Positions 8,841 to 17,421 of a stretch of 64,000 nt of DNA are shown in pieces; position 1 is the first letter of the stretch; each line of letters opens with the position of its first letter. The notes beneath the pieces are model-generated. The model was not told where the DNA came from. It saw only the letters and a list, made by a program, of their open reading frames with translations, and did not search any database. The DNA is from an uncultured Rhodopila sp. (GTDB lineage: Bacteria; Pseudomonadota; Alphaproteobacteria; Acetobacterales; Acetobacteraceae), in the NCBI GenBank assembly GCA_903851415.1, contig CAINOE010000059.1, positions 1-64,000 on the forward strand, in the 5' to 3' direction. A program made the translations under genes and the position numbers.

Positions 8841-9320
8841 TTGACCGCTCGTATGTTCACGTCGCCACTATTTCTGGGCTTCGACCACCTTGAGCAGATG
8901 CTCGAGCGTGCGGCGAAGACCTCATCCGACGGCTATCCGCCGTACAACATCGAGCAGATCAGCCAGACAGGGCTGCGCATCACGCTCGCGGTTGCCGGGT
9001 TCACGATGGATGATCTGCAAATCACCCAGGAGGACAACCAGTTGGTTATCCGGGGGCGGCAGACGGACGACAGCCAGGGCCGCATCTTCCTGCACCGGGG
9101 CATTGCGGCCCGTCAGTTCCAGAGGTCGTTCGTACTGGCCGAGGGGATCGAGGTCCGCGGGGCCTGGCTCGACAACGGCTTGCTGCATATCGACCTGGCA
9201 AAGCCGCAGCCGGAGGTTCGGGTGAAGACCATCCCCATCACGCGCAACACGGCGGCAACGACGCTGCGGCCAAATGGGGCAGACTCAGGAACAGTTGTTG
9301 AGAGCAAGGCTGAACGGTGA
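8841..9320 (+). CDS. Hsp20/IbpA-type small heat-shock protein
   Basis: This 159-residue alpha-crystallin-domain chaperone holds unfolded proteins for refolding by DnaK/ClpB. The N-terminus (SPLFLGFDHLEQMLERA, YPPYNIEQ) and the block ITLAVAGFTMDDLQI are typical of alphaproteobacterial IbpA-like proteins. The domain closes with GAWLDNGLLHIDL. The start is TTG 8841, supported by AGGAGG at 8830-8835; ATG 8853 is too far from that site. It is followed by the DUF1150 gene, its usual partner. Confidence 0.88.
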   Translation: MTARMFTSPLFLGFDHLEQMLERAAKTSSDGYPPYNIEQISQTGLRITLAVAGFTMDDLQITQEDNQLVIRGRQTDDSQGRIFLHRGIAARQFQRSFVLAEGIEVRGAWLDNGLLHIDLAKPQPEVRVKTIPITRNTAATTLRPNGADSGTVVESKAER

Positions 9321-9373
9321 TTGACTGAGGATTGCGCGGGGGCCGCTTGGCGGACCCGTTGAACAAGGGAAAA

Positions 9374-9397
9374 CGGCGGGCCTTGTGAAGGCCGCCG
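9374..9397 (+). promoter_or_regulatory. Intercistronic hairpin between hsp20 and DUF1150
   Basis: CGGCGGGCCTT and AAGGCCGCCG can pair with one bulged base around a GTG loop. No run of T follows, so it is not a standard terminator. It lies just before the ribosome site of the next gene (AGGAG at 9404-9408) and could set relative expression of the two genes or stabilise the hsp20 mRNA. Confidence 0.4.
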
Positions 9398-9418
9398 CAT
9401 ATCAGGAGAACAGGATCC

Positions 9419-9685
9419 ATGGACATCAATTCAGGCGACAGGGGTGACACGGCCAGGGCACCGGTGACCGAGCCAGTGGCGTTCGATGTTCGCCACCTGT
9501 CTGAAGAGCAATTGGCCGCGCTCGGCGTCTCGCATATCGCCTATGTCAAGCCTGTGATCGTCAACGGAGTGGCCGGTTTCGCGATCCACGCCGCCGATGG
9601 CACGCCAATGGCCGTTGCGGGCGACCGGGCCGTCGCTGTCGCCGCGATCGTTCAGCATGAGATGCATCCGCTTTCGGTTCATTGA
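9419..9685 (+). CDS. DUF1150 family protein
   Basis: This 88-residue protein belongs to the small alphaproteobacterial DUF1150 family. The conserved core is LGVSHIAYVKPV, then GFAIHAADGTPMAV, and the end is HPLSVH. Members are regularly found directly downstream of an Hsp20 gene, as here, which suggests a linked but unproven role in the heat-stress response. ATG 9419 is preceded by AGGAG. Confidence 0.82.
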   Translation: MDINSGDRGDTARAPVTEPVAFDVRHLSEEQLAALGVSHIAYVKPVIVNGVAGFAIHAADGTPMAVAGDRAVAVAAIVQHEMHPLSVH

Positions 9686-9691
9686 CCGCCT

Positions 9692-11072
9692 TTAGACCGG
9701 CGTCAGTGTGACCCGGAGTCCGTCCTTAGGCTTGGGGATCGGCCACATGGTCCAGGCGGGCGTGTAGCCGGGTTCGATGCTGACGCTTAGGGTTTGCAGA
9801 AGATGCCGCGCGAAACACTTCGCCTGCATATAGGCGAAGTTCAGGCCAAGGCACATATGGGCGCCGCCACCGAACGGGACAAACGCAAAGCGGTGGCGCC
9901 CGGTCTGAGCTGACTCGGTGAAGCGCTCCGGATCGAACCGATCCGGATCGGGCCAGATATTCGGCATATGATGCGTGAACAACGTATTGACCGCGACCGA
10001 CGCCCCGGCGGGGATATGGTGCCCGCCGAACGTGAAATCCCTTAAGGCCCGCCGCGAGAGCGCCGGCACCGGAGGGATTATCCGCAGCGTCTCCTTGAAC
10101 GCCATTTCGGTGAGTTTCAACGTTTCCAGGCGGTCGAACGGCAGCGGTTCGCCGGGGATCAGGCCGAGACCGGCAATCTCTTCCCGCAACCGGACCTGCC
10201 AGGCGGGATTGGCGCCGAGCAACCACACGAACGCGGTGAGCGAGGATGTGAGCGTGTCGTGCGCGGCCATCAGGAAGAAGCTCATGTGATCGACCACGGC
10301 CTGTGTCGATAAAAGCTCTCCGTCTTCCGTCCTGGCGCGGCAAAGCTCCGAGAACAGGTTCTTCGCCTCCGCTTTCGCGGCGGATCGGCACCTGCCGCGT
10401 GAACCAGTCGACGATATGCGCGCGGCCGCGAACCCCGCGGCTCATTTGCGTCCCCGGGAACGGTTTGCGGATCGGGGCGGTGATGGCCGCGACCATATCC
10501 CTGAACGCGGCCGTCACGCCATCCGTTTCCGGGCCGAGGGGCGTTCCGAGAAATGACGTGGCGGCGATATCAAGCGTAAGCTGCTTCATGGCGGGATAGA
10601 TCGGCATTGGTCCGGGCTTTGCCCGCGATTGCGCCACCTGCGCCGCGATCGCGGCATCCAGCCCCGCAAGGTACGCCTTCATCGGTCCAGCCTTGAACGC
10701 GACGGACAGTGCGCGCCGATTGAGCCTGTGCTCATCGAAGTCCATCATCATCAGACCGCGCGGGAAAAGACGATCCAGGAACCGTTCCCAGCCAAGCCTG
10801 GAGGAAAACAGCCGCTGCTGGTCGAACAGAACGAACTCGTTCGCTTCCGGGCCGAGGAGATTGACAGCGGTCTCGCCGAGAATGTTGGCGCGGACCACGA
10901 GCCCGTGCCGCGCCGCCCGCTTTTCAAAGAACCGCTTGGGATCGGCGAGCGCTTCCAGCGTGCTCCCGATCAGCGGCCATCCACCATCGCCCGGGATATG
11001 CGCCAGCGCCCGGAGAGGCGGCGGAGTGACGGCTGCGAGGGTATCGCGGGAGTCGATTGCCAGAGCCGTCAA
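9692..11072 (-). pseudogene. Cytochrome P450, interrupted by a frameshift
   Basis: The two halves of one P450 lie in different frames. The N-terminal part runs from TTG 11070-11072 (GGAGG five bases upstream) to about 10376, ending in WFTRQVPIRRE. The C-terminal part continues in another frame with AEAKNLFSEL and runs to 9692. A one-base gain (or two-base loss) around 10373-10378 restores a single protein of about 459 residues. All catalytic elements survive: the I-helix AAHDT, the ExxR motif as ETLR, and the haem-ligand loop FGGGAHMCLG. The intact motifs mean the lesion is recent or is a sequencing error. The substrate is unknown. Confidence 0.8.
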
Positions 11073-11168
11073 CGCTGCCTCCGGTATTTTCTGTGGAAAC
11101 GGATTTTAGCGGCCGGCGGCACGCGGGGATAATCACGGCTGAGGTCCGGGCTTGACAAGATCGCGATG

Positions 11169-11915
11169 TCAGCCGCCGCCGGCGGTGACGAAGCTCTGAA
11201 CCAGGCTGCCGGCGACGAGGCGCCATCCATCGACCAGCACGAAGAAAATCAGCTTGAACGGCAGCGAGACGGCGCTGGGCGGCAGCATCATCATGCCGAG
11301 GCTCATGAGCACGCTGGCCACCACGATGTCGATGATCAGGAAAGGGAGGAACAGCAGAAAGCCCATCTCGAAGGCGCGGCGGAGTTCGCCGACGAGGAAA
11401 GCGGGCACCAGCGCGCGCCATGGGATCGACGCGGGGTCCGCCGAGGGGGGCAGATGGCCAAGACCCTGGAAGAACGTCAGGTCCTCGTCCCGGACGTTGT
11501 CGGCCATGAACTGGTGGAATGGCTCGGTCGCCAGCCGCAGGCCGTCAAGCTCGGAGACACGGCCCTCGGTCATCGGCTGGATGCCGGCGGTCCAGGACTG
11601 GTCCAAAACCGGCTGCATCACGAAGAAGGAAAGAAACAGGGCGAGGCCGATGAGCACGACGTTCGGCGGCGTGCCTTGCGTGCTGAGCGCGCTGCGGAGC
11701 AGCGACAGAACGATGACGATGCGGGTGAAGGCGGTCATCATGACCAGAAGGCTGGGCGCTAGGGACAGGAGGGTGATCAGCGCGGTAAGCTGGACGATGC
11801 GCGCGGTGGCGCCTGCCTGACCGGCGGCGCCGAGGTCGATATTCACCGACTGCGCGTGCGCAAGCCCCGGGGCGAGGAGGATCAGGGCGGCAAGCAGACA
11901 ATGGCCTGGTTTCAT
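11169..11915 (-). CDS. fliP: Flagellar export apparatus protein FliP
   Basis: FliP forms the core of the type III export gate together with FliQ and FliR. The 248-residue product has an N-terminal signal sequence (cleavage near AHAQ) and four membrane spans. The family blocks LLVMMTAFTRIVIVLSLLR and GFLLFLPFLIIDIVV are present. ATG 11913-11915 overlaps the fliO TGA as ATGA; the longer frame to 11987 would lie inside fliO. The fliOP pair points away from the fliQ/fliR genes, so the export gate is encoded from two divergent units. Confidence 0.95.
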   Translation of the reverse strand: MKPGHCLLAALILLAPGLAHAQSVNIDLGAAGQAGATARIVQLTALITLLSLAPSLLVMMTAFTRIVIVLSLLRSALSTQGTPPNVVLIGLALFLSFFVMQPVLDQSWTAGIQPMTEGRVSELDGLRLATEPFHQFMADNVRDEDLTFFQGLGHLPPSADPASIPWRALVPAFLVGELRRAFEMGFLLFLPFLIIDIVVASVLMSLGMMMLPPSAVSLPFKLIFFVLVDGWRLVAGSLVQSFVTAGGG

Positions 11916-12166
11916 CGGTCCGTTATCCATCCAACCACCAGATCCTGCCCCCCGCCCGTCAGCAGGATCACCTGCCGATCGGCGCACTGCACAAGGTGGA
12001 GGCGGCGGCGGGGATCGAGCGCGATGGTTTCCCGCACGACCAACGTTCGTCCGGTTCCGGAGGCCGGCCTCCAGCCGCCAGGCTGAAGGACCCGCGCTGA
12101 CAGGCCGATCAGGGCGAGGATCGCGATCAGGGCCACGCCCATCAAGGATGCGGTTTGGCCGGTCAT
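11912..12166 (-). CDS. fliO: Flagellar biosynthesis protein FliO
   Basis: This 84-residue protein has a single N-terminal membrane span (about residues 7-23) and a small soluble domain with RTLVVRETIALDPRRRLHLV, the fold expected of FliO. FliO helps assemble the FliP ring. The position directly upstream of and overlapping fliP supports the call; sequence alone would be weaker because FliO is poorly conserved. Confidence 0.85.
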   Translation of the reverse strand: MTGQTASLMGVALIAILALIGLSARVLQPGGWRPASGTGRTLVVRETIALDPRRRLHLVQCADRQVILLTGGGQDLVVGWITDR

Positions 12167-12260
12167 CGGCTGGCGCCCGGTGCCTGAGTGTTCAGACCGG
12201 GGTTAATGCTAAGGCGACGCCCGGGAACGACCGCTTCGTGCGGCGGTGTTCTCGAAACCG

Positions 12261-12336
12261 CCATGGCCGGGCTTGTCCGGGCCACCTGTTCCAGCACAGT
12301 GCCGCAATAGGTGGACCGGATGAGCCGGGCCATGAC
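12261..12336. repeat. Palindromic intergenic repeat, copy 3
   Basis: Third copy of the 76-bp element, slightly diverged: its left arm reads CCATGGCCGGGCTTGTCC and the right arm has GGACCGGATGAGCC where the others have GGCCCGGACAAGCC. The arms can still pair over most of their length. It sits between the divergent fliO and flgB genes, so it is not a shared terminator here. Confidence 0.82.
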
Positions 12337-12444
12337 GGGAATGGCGGTGCCAGCCGATTCGATCATTCCCGGGCGTCGCCTGAGCGCCAGGCTGTCCATT
12401 TTGGATCGCATGACGCTCATGATGGACGAGGAAGATGAATAAAC

Positions 12445-12466
12445 GGTTAACGCAACGCCGTTAACC
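12445..12466. promoter_or_regulatory. Inverted repeat GGTTAACG-N6-CGTTAACC before flgB
   Basis: Two perfect 8-base arms separated by six bases form a dyad ending 32 bp before the flgB ATG. Such a dyad suits a dimeric regulator. Each arm contains TTAAC, which resembles a CtrA half-site, but the TTAA cores are ten bases apart, not the seven of the known CtrA box. It is a candidate flagellar operator. Confidence 0.5.
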
Positions 12467-12498
12467 TTTGATTCATTCTTTTGCGTCATAGTCCGGCT

Positions 12499-12891
12499 AT
12501 GGACCCGACCAAAATTGGCCTGTTCGATCTGGCCGAAAAGCGGCTCACCTGGACGGCGCAGCGCCAGTCGGTGCTGGCCGGCAATATCGCCAACGCCAAC
12601 ACGCCGGGATTCCGGGCGCGCGACGTGACGTCGTTCGCCAATGTCCTGGCCGGTACCGGCACCATGGCGCCGGTTCAAACGCAGCCCGGGCACCTGGCGG
12701 GAACAATCCCGACCGGGGTGGCGTCGCTGGCGACGCAACGCCCTCCGGTGCGGGCGTTGGATGGAAATGCGGTGGCGCTTGATGAGCAACTGACCAAGGT
12801 CGCCGATACGGAAACGACTCAGTCTCTGGTGACGTCGATCTGGAAGAAATATGTCGGGATGTTCAACACCGCACTCGGGAAGTCCGGCTAG
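12499..12891 (+). CDS. flgB: Flagellar basal-body rod protein FlgB
   Basis: FlgB is a proximal rod subunit exported by the flagellar type III system. The 130-residue product shows the rod-protein N-terminal signature VLAGNIANANTPGFRARD, shared with FlgC, FlgF and FlgG, and the C-terminal helix expected of the family. The frame is open from TTG 12481, but ATG 12499 (MDPTKIGLFDLAEKRL) fits homologues. No strong ribosome site is visible. First gene of flgB-flgC-fliE-fliQ-fliR-flhB. Confidence 0.93.
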   Translation: MDPTKIGLFDLAEKRLTWTAQRQSVLAGNIANANTPGFRARDVTSFANVLAGTGTMAPVQTQPGHLAGTIPTGVASLATQRPPVRALDGNAVALDEQLTKVADTETTQSLVTSIWKKYVGMFNTALGKSG

Positions 12892-12893
12892 CC

Positions 12894-13307
12894 ATGGCGA
12901 GCGATCTGAGCAGCGCGCTGAATATTTCCGCGAACGGGATGGATGCGCAGACGACCCGGCTGCGGGTCATCGCACAGAACATCGCCAACCAGGATTCGAC
13001 CGGTTCGTCACCGGGCGCCGAACCCTATCGCCGCAAGACGATTACGTTCGAAAGCGCGCTGGATCGCGCGGCGGGTGTCGATACCGTGCGCGTGAAGTCC
13101 ATCGGCGTGGATTCCGGCGACCTGCAGCTCCGCTATGACCCGGCAAACCCGGCCTCGAACGCCCAAGGGTATGTCAAGCTGCCGAACGTCAACAGCTTCG
13201 TCGAGGTGATGGACATGAAGGAGGCGGAGCGTTCCTACAGCGCGAATCTGTCCGTCATGCAGGCGACGCGCAGCATGCTGAACAAGACGATCGAACTGCT
13301 CAAATGA
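12894..13307 (+). CDS. flgC: Flagellar basal-body rod protein FlgC
   Basis: The 137-residue FlgC rod subunit has the N-terminal block LRVIAQNIANQDST and the C-terminal VEVMDMKEAERSYSANL, both typical. It starts 2 bp after flgB. Its stop overlaps the fliE start as ATGA. It assembles with FlgB and FliE into the proximal rod in the periplasm. Confidence 0.94.
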   Translation: MASDLSSALNISANGMDAQTTRLRVIAQNIANQDSTGSSPGAEPYRRKTITFESALDRAAGVDTVRVKSIGVDSGDLQLRYDPANPASNAQGYVKLPNVNSFVEVMDMKEAERSYSANLSVMQATRSMLNKTIELLK

Positions 13308-13609
13308 CGACGATCCCGACTGTTGTCGTAACGCCGTCGGCGGCGGCGGAAGCTTATGCCCGCACGGCGCGGCAGGCATCCGGCGGGGCGGCGGCGGATT
13401 TCGGTTCCACCGTCCAGAAGGCGCTGGAGCAGGCGGTGCAGACCGGCCACACGGCGGACGACCAGGCGATGAAAGCCATCAGCGGCGGCGGCAACCTGAC
13501 GGAGGTTGTTGCTGCCCTGTCGCATGCGGAACTGACCTTGCAGACCGCGACCGTCATCCGCGACCGGGTCGTCCAGGCGTATCAGGACATCATCAAGATG
13601 CCGATCTGA
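13304..13609 (+). CDS. fliE: Flagellar hook-basal body protein FliE
   Basis: FliE links the MS ring and export gate to the rod. The 101-residue product ends with the characteristic FliE helix VVAALSHAELTLQTATVIRD and VQAYQDIIKMPI. ATG 13304 overlaps the flgC stop, and the TGA overlaps the fliQ ATG as TGATG, indicating tight translational coupling. Confidence 0.93.
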   Translation: MTTIPTVVVTPSAAAEAYARTARQASGGAAADFGSTVQKALEQAVQTGHTADDQAMKAISGGGNLTEVVAALSHAELTLQTATVIRDRVVQAYQDIIKMPI

Positions 13610-13881
13610 TGAATGAGGGCGATACCGCGGCACTGGTGAATGAGTGCATGGTCGTGATCCTCAAGACGGGCGGCCCGGTGCTGGGTGTTGCGCTTGTCGC
13701 GGGCTTGATCATGTCGATCATCCAGGCCGTGACCCAGATCAACGAGGCCATGCTGGCGTTCTTGCCGAAGCTCGCGGCCATCGGCGTCGCGCTGGCGATC
13801 TTCGGGCCGTTCATGGTCGCGACGCTGCTGAATTTCACCCGCGAGGTCTTCGACCGCATCGTCGTCATTGGCGGGTCGTGA
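13609..13881 (+). CDS. fliQ: Flagellar export apparatus protein FliQ
   Basis: FliQ is a small two-span subunit of the export gate. The 90 residues contain the two hydrophobic helices (about residues 17-41 and 53-74) with LIMSIIQAVTQINE between them, the family signature. It overlaps fliE by one base and is followed 3 bp later by fliR. Confidence 0.94.
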   Translation: MNEGDTAALVNECMVVILKTGGPVLGVALVAGLIMSIIQAVTQINEAMLAFLPKLAAIGVALAIFGPFMVATLLNFTREVFDRIVVIGGS

Positions 13882-13884
13882 AGG

Positions 13885-14649
13885 ATGACGTGGGCGTCGC
13901 TGCTGGATTGGGCGCCGTCCTTCGCTCTGACCCTCGCGCGCGTGGGCGGCGCCATGGCGCTGCTGCCGGCGCTTGGAGAAAGCGCGGCGCCGGCGATTGT
14001 CCGCATCGGCCTGGCGCTGGGCATCACCATCCTGCTGCTGCCCGATCTGCAGCCGATGACTCCGGTGGTTCCGGAATCGGGTCTCCAGATGGCGCTGATG
14101 GTGGCGGGAGAGGTGGCGACCGGCCTGTGGTTCGGCTGGGTCGCCCGGATGTTCGCGCTGGCGCTGCCCATCGCCGCGCAGTTCATCGCCTATCTGATCG
14201 GGCTGTCCAGCGTGCTGCAGCCGGATGCGGAGCTTGGCTCGCAATCGACGGCTTTGGGCAAGCTGTTCGAACTGGCGGCGCCGATGCTGATCCTGTCGAC
14301 GGGGCTTTACGTCCTGCCTTTGAAGGCGCTGGACGGGCTGTTCCGGCTGATCCCGCCCGGCCATATGCTGCCGGCGGGCGACAGCGCCGAGGTCGCTCTG
14401 CATGCGGTTGGCACGGCCTTCGGGTTGGCCCTGCAACTGGCCTCGCCGTTCGTGGTGGCCGATATCGTCTGGCATGTCGCCATCGGCCAGATCGCCCGCG
14501 CCGGGTCGCGCATGCAGATCTATTTTGTCTCGATGCCGGGGCAGATCCTTGGCGGGCTGGCGCTGCTGATGCTCACCGGCAGCGCGATCATCCTCGCCTG
14601 GCGGGACAGCGCGCAGAGCTTCCTGGGATTGCTGCCGGGGAGCCAATAG
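13885..14649 (+). CDS. fliR: Flagellar export apparatus protein FliR
   Basis: FliR completes the FliPQR export gate in the inner membrane. The 254-residue product has six or more hydrophobic spans and the block VARMFALALPIAAQFIAYLI. The length agrees with FliR. It starts 3 bp after fliQ and ends 3 bp before flhB. Confidence 0.93.
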   Translation: MTWASLLDWAPSFALTLARVGGAMALLPALGESAAPAIVRIGLALGITILLLPDLQPMTPVVPESGLQMALMVAGEVATGLWFGWVARMFALALPIAAQFIAYLIGLSSVLQPDAELGSQSTALGKLFELAAPMLILSTGLYVLPLKALDGLFRLIPPGHMLPAGDSAEVALHAVGTAFGLALQLASPFVVADIVWHVAIGQIARAGSRMQIYFVSMPGQILGGLALLMLTGSAIILAWRDSAQSFLGLLPGSQ

Positions 14650-14652
14650 GGG

Positions 14653-15714
14653 ATGGCGGACGAGTCCGAATCCACGGGCGACAAGACTGAGGCCGCGACC
14701 AGCCGGCACCTCGATCAGGCCCGCGATGCCGGACGTGTGCCGATTTCGCGCGAGGCGACAGTCTTTGTCAGCATGACCGCGGTCGTGGCGGTGCTGGCGT
14801 ACCAGGCGCAGGCCACCATGCGGGATCTGCTGCCAATGCTGAGTCAGTTTCTCGCCCATGCGGACGGTCCGTCGGCGGCTGGTCCGGGCATCGCCGTCCG
14901 CGGCGCATTCGCCGCCGTCCTGCCGTATCTTGTTGCGGCGACCGTGGGCGCCACGGCGGCGGTTTTGCTACAGACCGGATTTTTGCTCAGCGGGAGCGGC
15001 TTGCAGCCGCAGTTTTCCCGCATCAGCCCGGCCGCCGGTTTGAAGCGCCTGTTCGGTCGGCAAGGTCTCGAGGAACTGGTCAGGTCGCTTGCCAAGCTGG
15101 GGGCCTATGGCACGGCGATTTGGATCGCCGTCGAGGGTGATCTGCCTGGCCTGATGCTGCTGCCGAGACAGGACCCGAGCGGGCTGCCCTCCGCCGTGGC
15201 TCGGCCGATTTTCCATATCTTTCTGGCGAGTCTGCTGTGCCACGCCATCGTGGCGACTGCCGATATTGCCTGGGTGCGCTTTCGCTACGCCCGCGATCTG
15301 CGCATGAGCCACCAGGACATCCGCGACGAATTCAAGGAGACGGAAGGCAACCCGCACACCAAGGCCCGCATCCGGCGCATCCGGATGCTGCGGGCGCGCA
15401 AGCGGATGATGGCTCAGGTTCCCAAGGCGACGGTCGTGGTCACCAACCCCACGCACTACGCCGTTGCTCTGGCCTATGACCGGGCAACCAACCCGGCGCC
15501 GCGCGTCGTGGCCAAAGGTGCCGATGATGTTGCCGCCAGGATCAGGGAGGTCGCGCAAGCCGCCAATGTGCCGGTGGTCGCCAACCCGCCGCTCGCCCGC
15601 GCGCTTTACCGCCTGGAGCTTGATGCGGAAATTCCCGCGGAGCATTACAAGGCGGTGGCTGAGATTATAGCCTATGTCTGGCGCCTCGGACGGCGTTCGC
15701 GGCCGGTGGCCTGA
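14653..15714 (+). CDS. flhB: Flagellar export switch protein FlhB
   Basis: FlhB switches export from rod/hook to filament substrates. The N-terminus ADESESTGDKTEAATSRHL is typical. After four membrane spans comes the cytoplasmic domain with the self-cleavage motif NPTH, with Asn at residue 265 in VVVTNPTHYAVAL. The motif is intact, so substrate switching should work. It closes the plus-strand flagellar unit; recA begins 233 bp later. Confidence 0.95.
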   Translation: MADESESTGDKTEAATSRHLDQARDAGRVPISREATVFVSMTAVVAVLAYQAQATMRDLLPMLSQFLAHADGPSAAGPGIAVRGAFAAVLPYLVAATVGATAAVLLQTGFLLSGSGLQPQFSRISPAAGLKRLFGRQGLEELVRSLAKLGAYGTAIWIAVEGDLPGLMLLPRQDPSGLPSAVARPIFHIFLASLLCHAIVATADIAWVRFRYARDLRMSHQDIRDEFKETEGNPHTKARIRRIRMLRARKRMMAQVPKATVVVTNPTHYAVALAYDRATNPAPRVVAKGADDVAARIREVAQAANVPVVANPPLARALYRLELDAEIPAEHYKAVAEIIAYVWRLGRRSRPVA

Positions 15715-15791
15715 CGATTGCGTTTTGGGCTAGGCCGACTCGGGCCTGAGGGTTGATGCTGCTACGGGTATTTGGCGCGCGGCGGCCCGAT

Positions 15792-15806
15792 GTTCATAGA
15801 AAGTTC
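15792..15806 (+). promoter_or_regulatory. LexA (SOS) box upstream of recA
   Basis: GTTCATAGAAAGTTC fits the alphaproteobacterial LexA operator GTTC-N7-GTTC exactly. It lies 141 bp before the recA ATG, within the 233-bp gap after flhB. recA is the most common SOS target, so LexA repression is the expected control. The distance implies a recA leader of about 100 bases or more. Confidence 0.75.
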
Positions 15807-15947
15807 TTGCCGCTCAACGCTGAGTGGAACATAAGAAGGACAACTTGGCGCGCGCGAACGTGCGCGTATTGGTTGTAATTCGGCGTCGATTGCGCCTAGA
15901 TTGGTTGAGAAAGCGGTCAATCTGTCTCAAACCGAGGAATATGCGGA

Positions 15948-16988
15948 ATGGAAAAGAACAAGGCGCTCGACGCGGCGATGGCACAGATCGAACGAGCCTT
16001 CGGCAAGGGGTCGATCATGCGCATGGGTGCGCGGGCCGGAGACGAGCAGATCGAGGTGATCCCGTCCGGTTCCCTCGGTCTGGATCTGGCACTCGGCATC
16101 GGCGGATTCCCGCGCGGACGCATCATCGAGATTTACGGCCCGGAGAGTTCCGGCAAGACGACCCTTGCGCTGCATGCCATCGCCGAGGCGCAGAAGCGCG
16201 GCGGCACCTGCGCCTTCCTGGACGCCGAGCATGCGCTGGACCCGACCTACGCCCGGAAGCTCGGGGTGGACGTGGACAACCTGCTGATCAGCCAGCCCGA
16301 CGCGGGCGAGCAGGCGCTGGAGATCGCCGATACCCTGGTTCGCTCCGGCGCGATCGACGTGCTGGTGGTGGATAGCGTGGCCGCGCTGGTGCCGCGTGCC
16401 GAATTGGAAGGGGAGATGGGCGACAGCCACATGGGGCTGCACGCCAGGCTCATGAGCCAGGCGCTCCGCAAGATCACCGGCAGCGTCAGCCGCAGCAAAT
16501 GCATGCTGATCTTCCTGAACCAGATCCGGATGAAAATCGGCGTGATGTTCGGCAACCCGGAAACAACCACCGGCGGCAACGCGCTGAAGTTCTACGCGTC
16601 TCTCCGCCTGGAAATCCGCCGCATCGGCCAGATCAAGGAGCGCGAGGAGGTCGTCGGCAACCAGACCCGCGTCAAGGTGGTCAAGAACAAGCTGGCCCCG
16701 CCGTTCCGCCAGGTCGAGTTCGACATCATGTACGGCGAAGGAATCAGCAAGGTCGGCGAGTTGTTGGACCTTGGCGTAAAGGCCGGTGTTGTGGAAAAGT
16801 CCGGCGCATGGTTCAGCTACGACAGTCAACGGATCGGACAAGGGCGGGAGAACGCAAAGCAGTTCCTCCGCGACCGCCGCGACCTCGCGGACTCCATCGA
16901 GACCAAGGTCAGAGAGCAGTCCGGCGTGATCGCCAACCTGATGCTGTCGACCGTCGATGACAGCGAGGAAGCCGAAGCCGCTGAATGA
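15948..16988 (+). CDS. recA: Recombinase RecA
   Basis: RecA catalyses strand exchange and triggers LexA cleavage. The 346-residue protein has Walker [10 protein letters not shown], the [20 protein letters not shown] region (Walker B and loop L1) and a conserved C-terminal domain. The ATG at 15948 has GAGG ten bases upstream; a nearby ATG at 15941 is in another frame. A LexA box precedes it. Its 3' end overlaps the next reading frame. Confidence 0.97.
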   Translation: MEKNKALDAAMAQIERAFGKGSIMRMGARAGDEQIEVIPSGSLGLDLALGIGGFPRGRIIEIYGPESSGKTTLALHAIAEAQKRGGTCAFLDAEHALDPTYARKLGVDVDNLLISQPDAGEQALEIADTLVRSGAIDVLVVDSVAALVPRAELEGEMGDSHMGLHARLMSQALRKITGSVSRSKCMLIFLNQIRMKIGVMFGNPETTTGGNALKFYASLRLEIRRIGQIKEREEVVGNQTRVKVVKNKLAPPFRQVEFDIMYGEGISKVGELLDLGVKAGVVEKSGAWFSYDSQRIGQGRENAKQFLRDRRDLADSIETKVREQSGVIANLMLSTVDDSEEAEAAE

Positions 16989-17415
16989 GTCGGTGCTGCG
17001 CGATGTCGCGCTGACCGTCGACGATCACGCGCTGATCGCGGCTGCGAACGCGGTGCTGGAACGGCATTACCGCACGTTCTGGCACACGGTTGCGGCGGCC
17101 ATCCGGTCGAAGGATGGCCGGATCTGGACCGGTCTGCATATCGGGACAACGGTAGGGCGGCTGGCGATCTGCGCCGAGGCGGTTGCGCTCGGGCGGGCGA
17201 TCCTGGAGGGCGACGGGACGATCCAGACCGCCGTCGCGATCAGGCATCCGAAGCCGGAAGAGGAAGACCGGGAACTGGCGGTCGTTTCGCCATGCGGCGG
17301 CTGCCGGGAGATGATCCTGGATCATGCGCCCGCGGCCTCGGTGATTGTCAGGGATGCGACGGGTCTGATCAAGCTGCCGATCAGGTCGTTGCTGCCGGTG
17401 CCATACCGGCGCTGA
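16957..17415 (+). CDS. Cytidine-deaminase-like zinc protein
   Basis: The product has the two zinc motifs of the cytidine deaminase fold: [11 protein letters not shown] (Cys ligand and catalytic Glu) near residues 70-80 and [10 protein letters not shown] near 110-119. Cytidine deaminases deaminate (deoxy)cytidine; blasticidin-S deaminases share the fold, so the substrate is not certain. ATG 16957 lies 32 bp inside recA; GTG 16993, just after the recA stop, is an equally good start and would remove 12 residues. It is the last host gene before the phage block, whose last stop lies 6 bp away. Confidence 0.8.
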   Translation: MTARKPKPLNESVLRDVALTVDDHALIAAANAVLERHYRTFWHTVAAAIRSKDGRIWTGLHIGTTVGRLAICAEAVALGRAILEGDGTIQTAVAIRHPKPEEEDRELAVVSPCGGCREMILDHAPAASVIVRDATGLIKLPIRSLLPVPYRR

Positions 17416-17421
17416 GCAGCG

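Larger units (their letters stand above)
12167..12498. other. Intergenic control region between fliO and flgB
   Basis: This 332-bp gap separates two divergent flagellar units. It holds palindromic repeat copy 3 (12261-12336) and a perfect 8-bp inverted repeat near flgB. No protein-coding gene was found. It must contain the promoters of both units, but no confident -10/-35 or sigma-54 box was seen. Confidence 0.7.

Noticed and set aside
12445..12466. Canonical CtrA box TTAA-N7-TTAA
   Set aside because: The two TTAA cores are ten bases apart, so the consensus spacing is not met.
13582..14859. Minus-strand frame of 425 codons opposite fliQ/fliR
   Set aside because: It lies opposite well-supported flagellar genes and is Gln/Arg/His-rich, as expected of a shadow frame.
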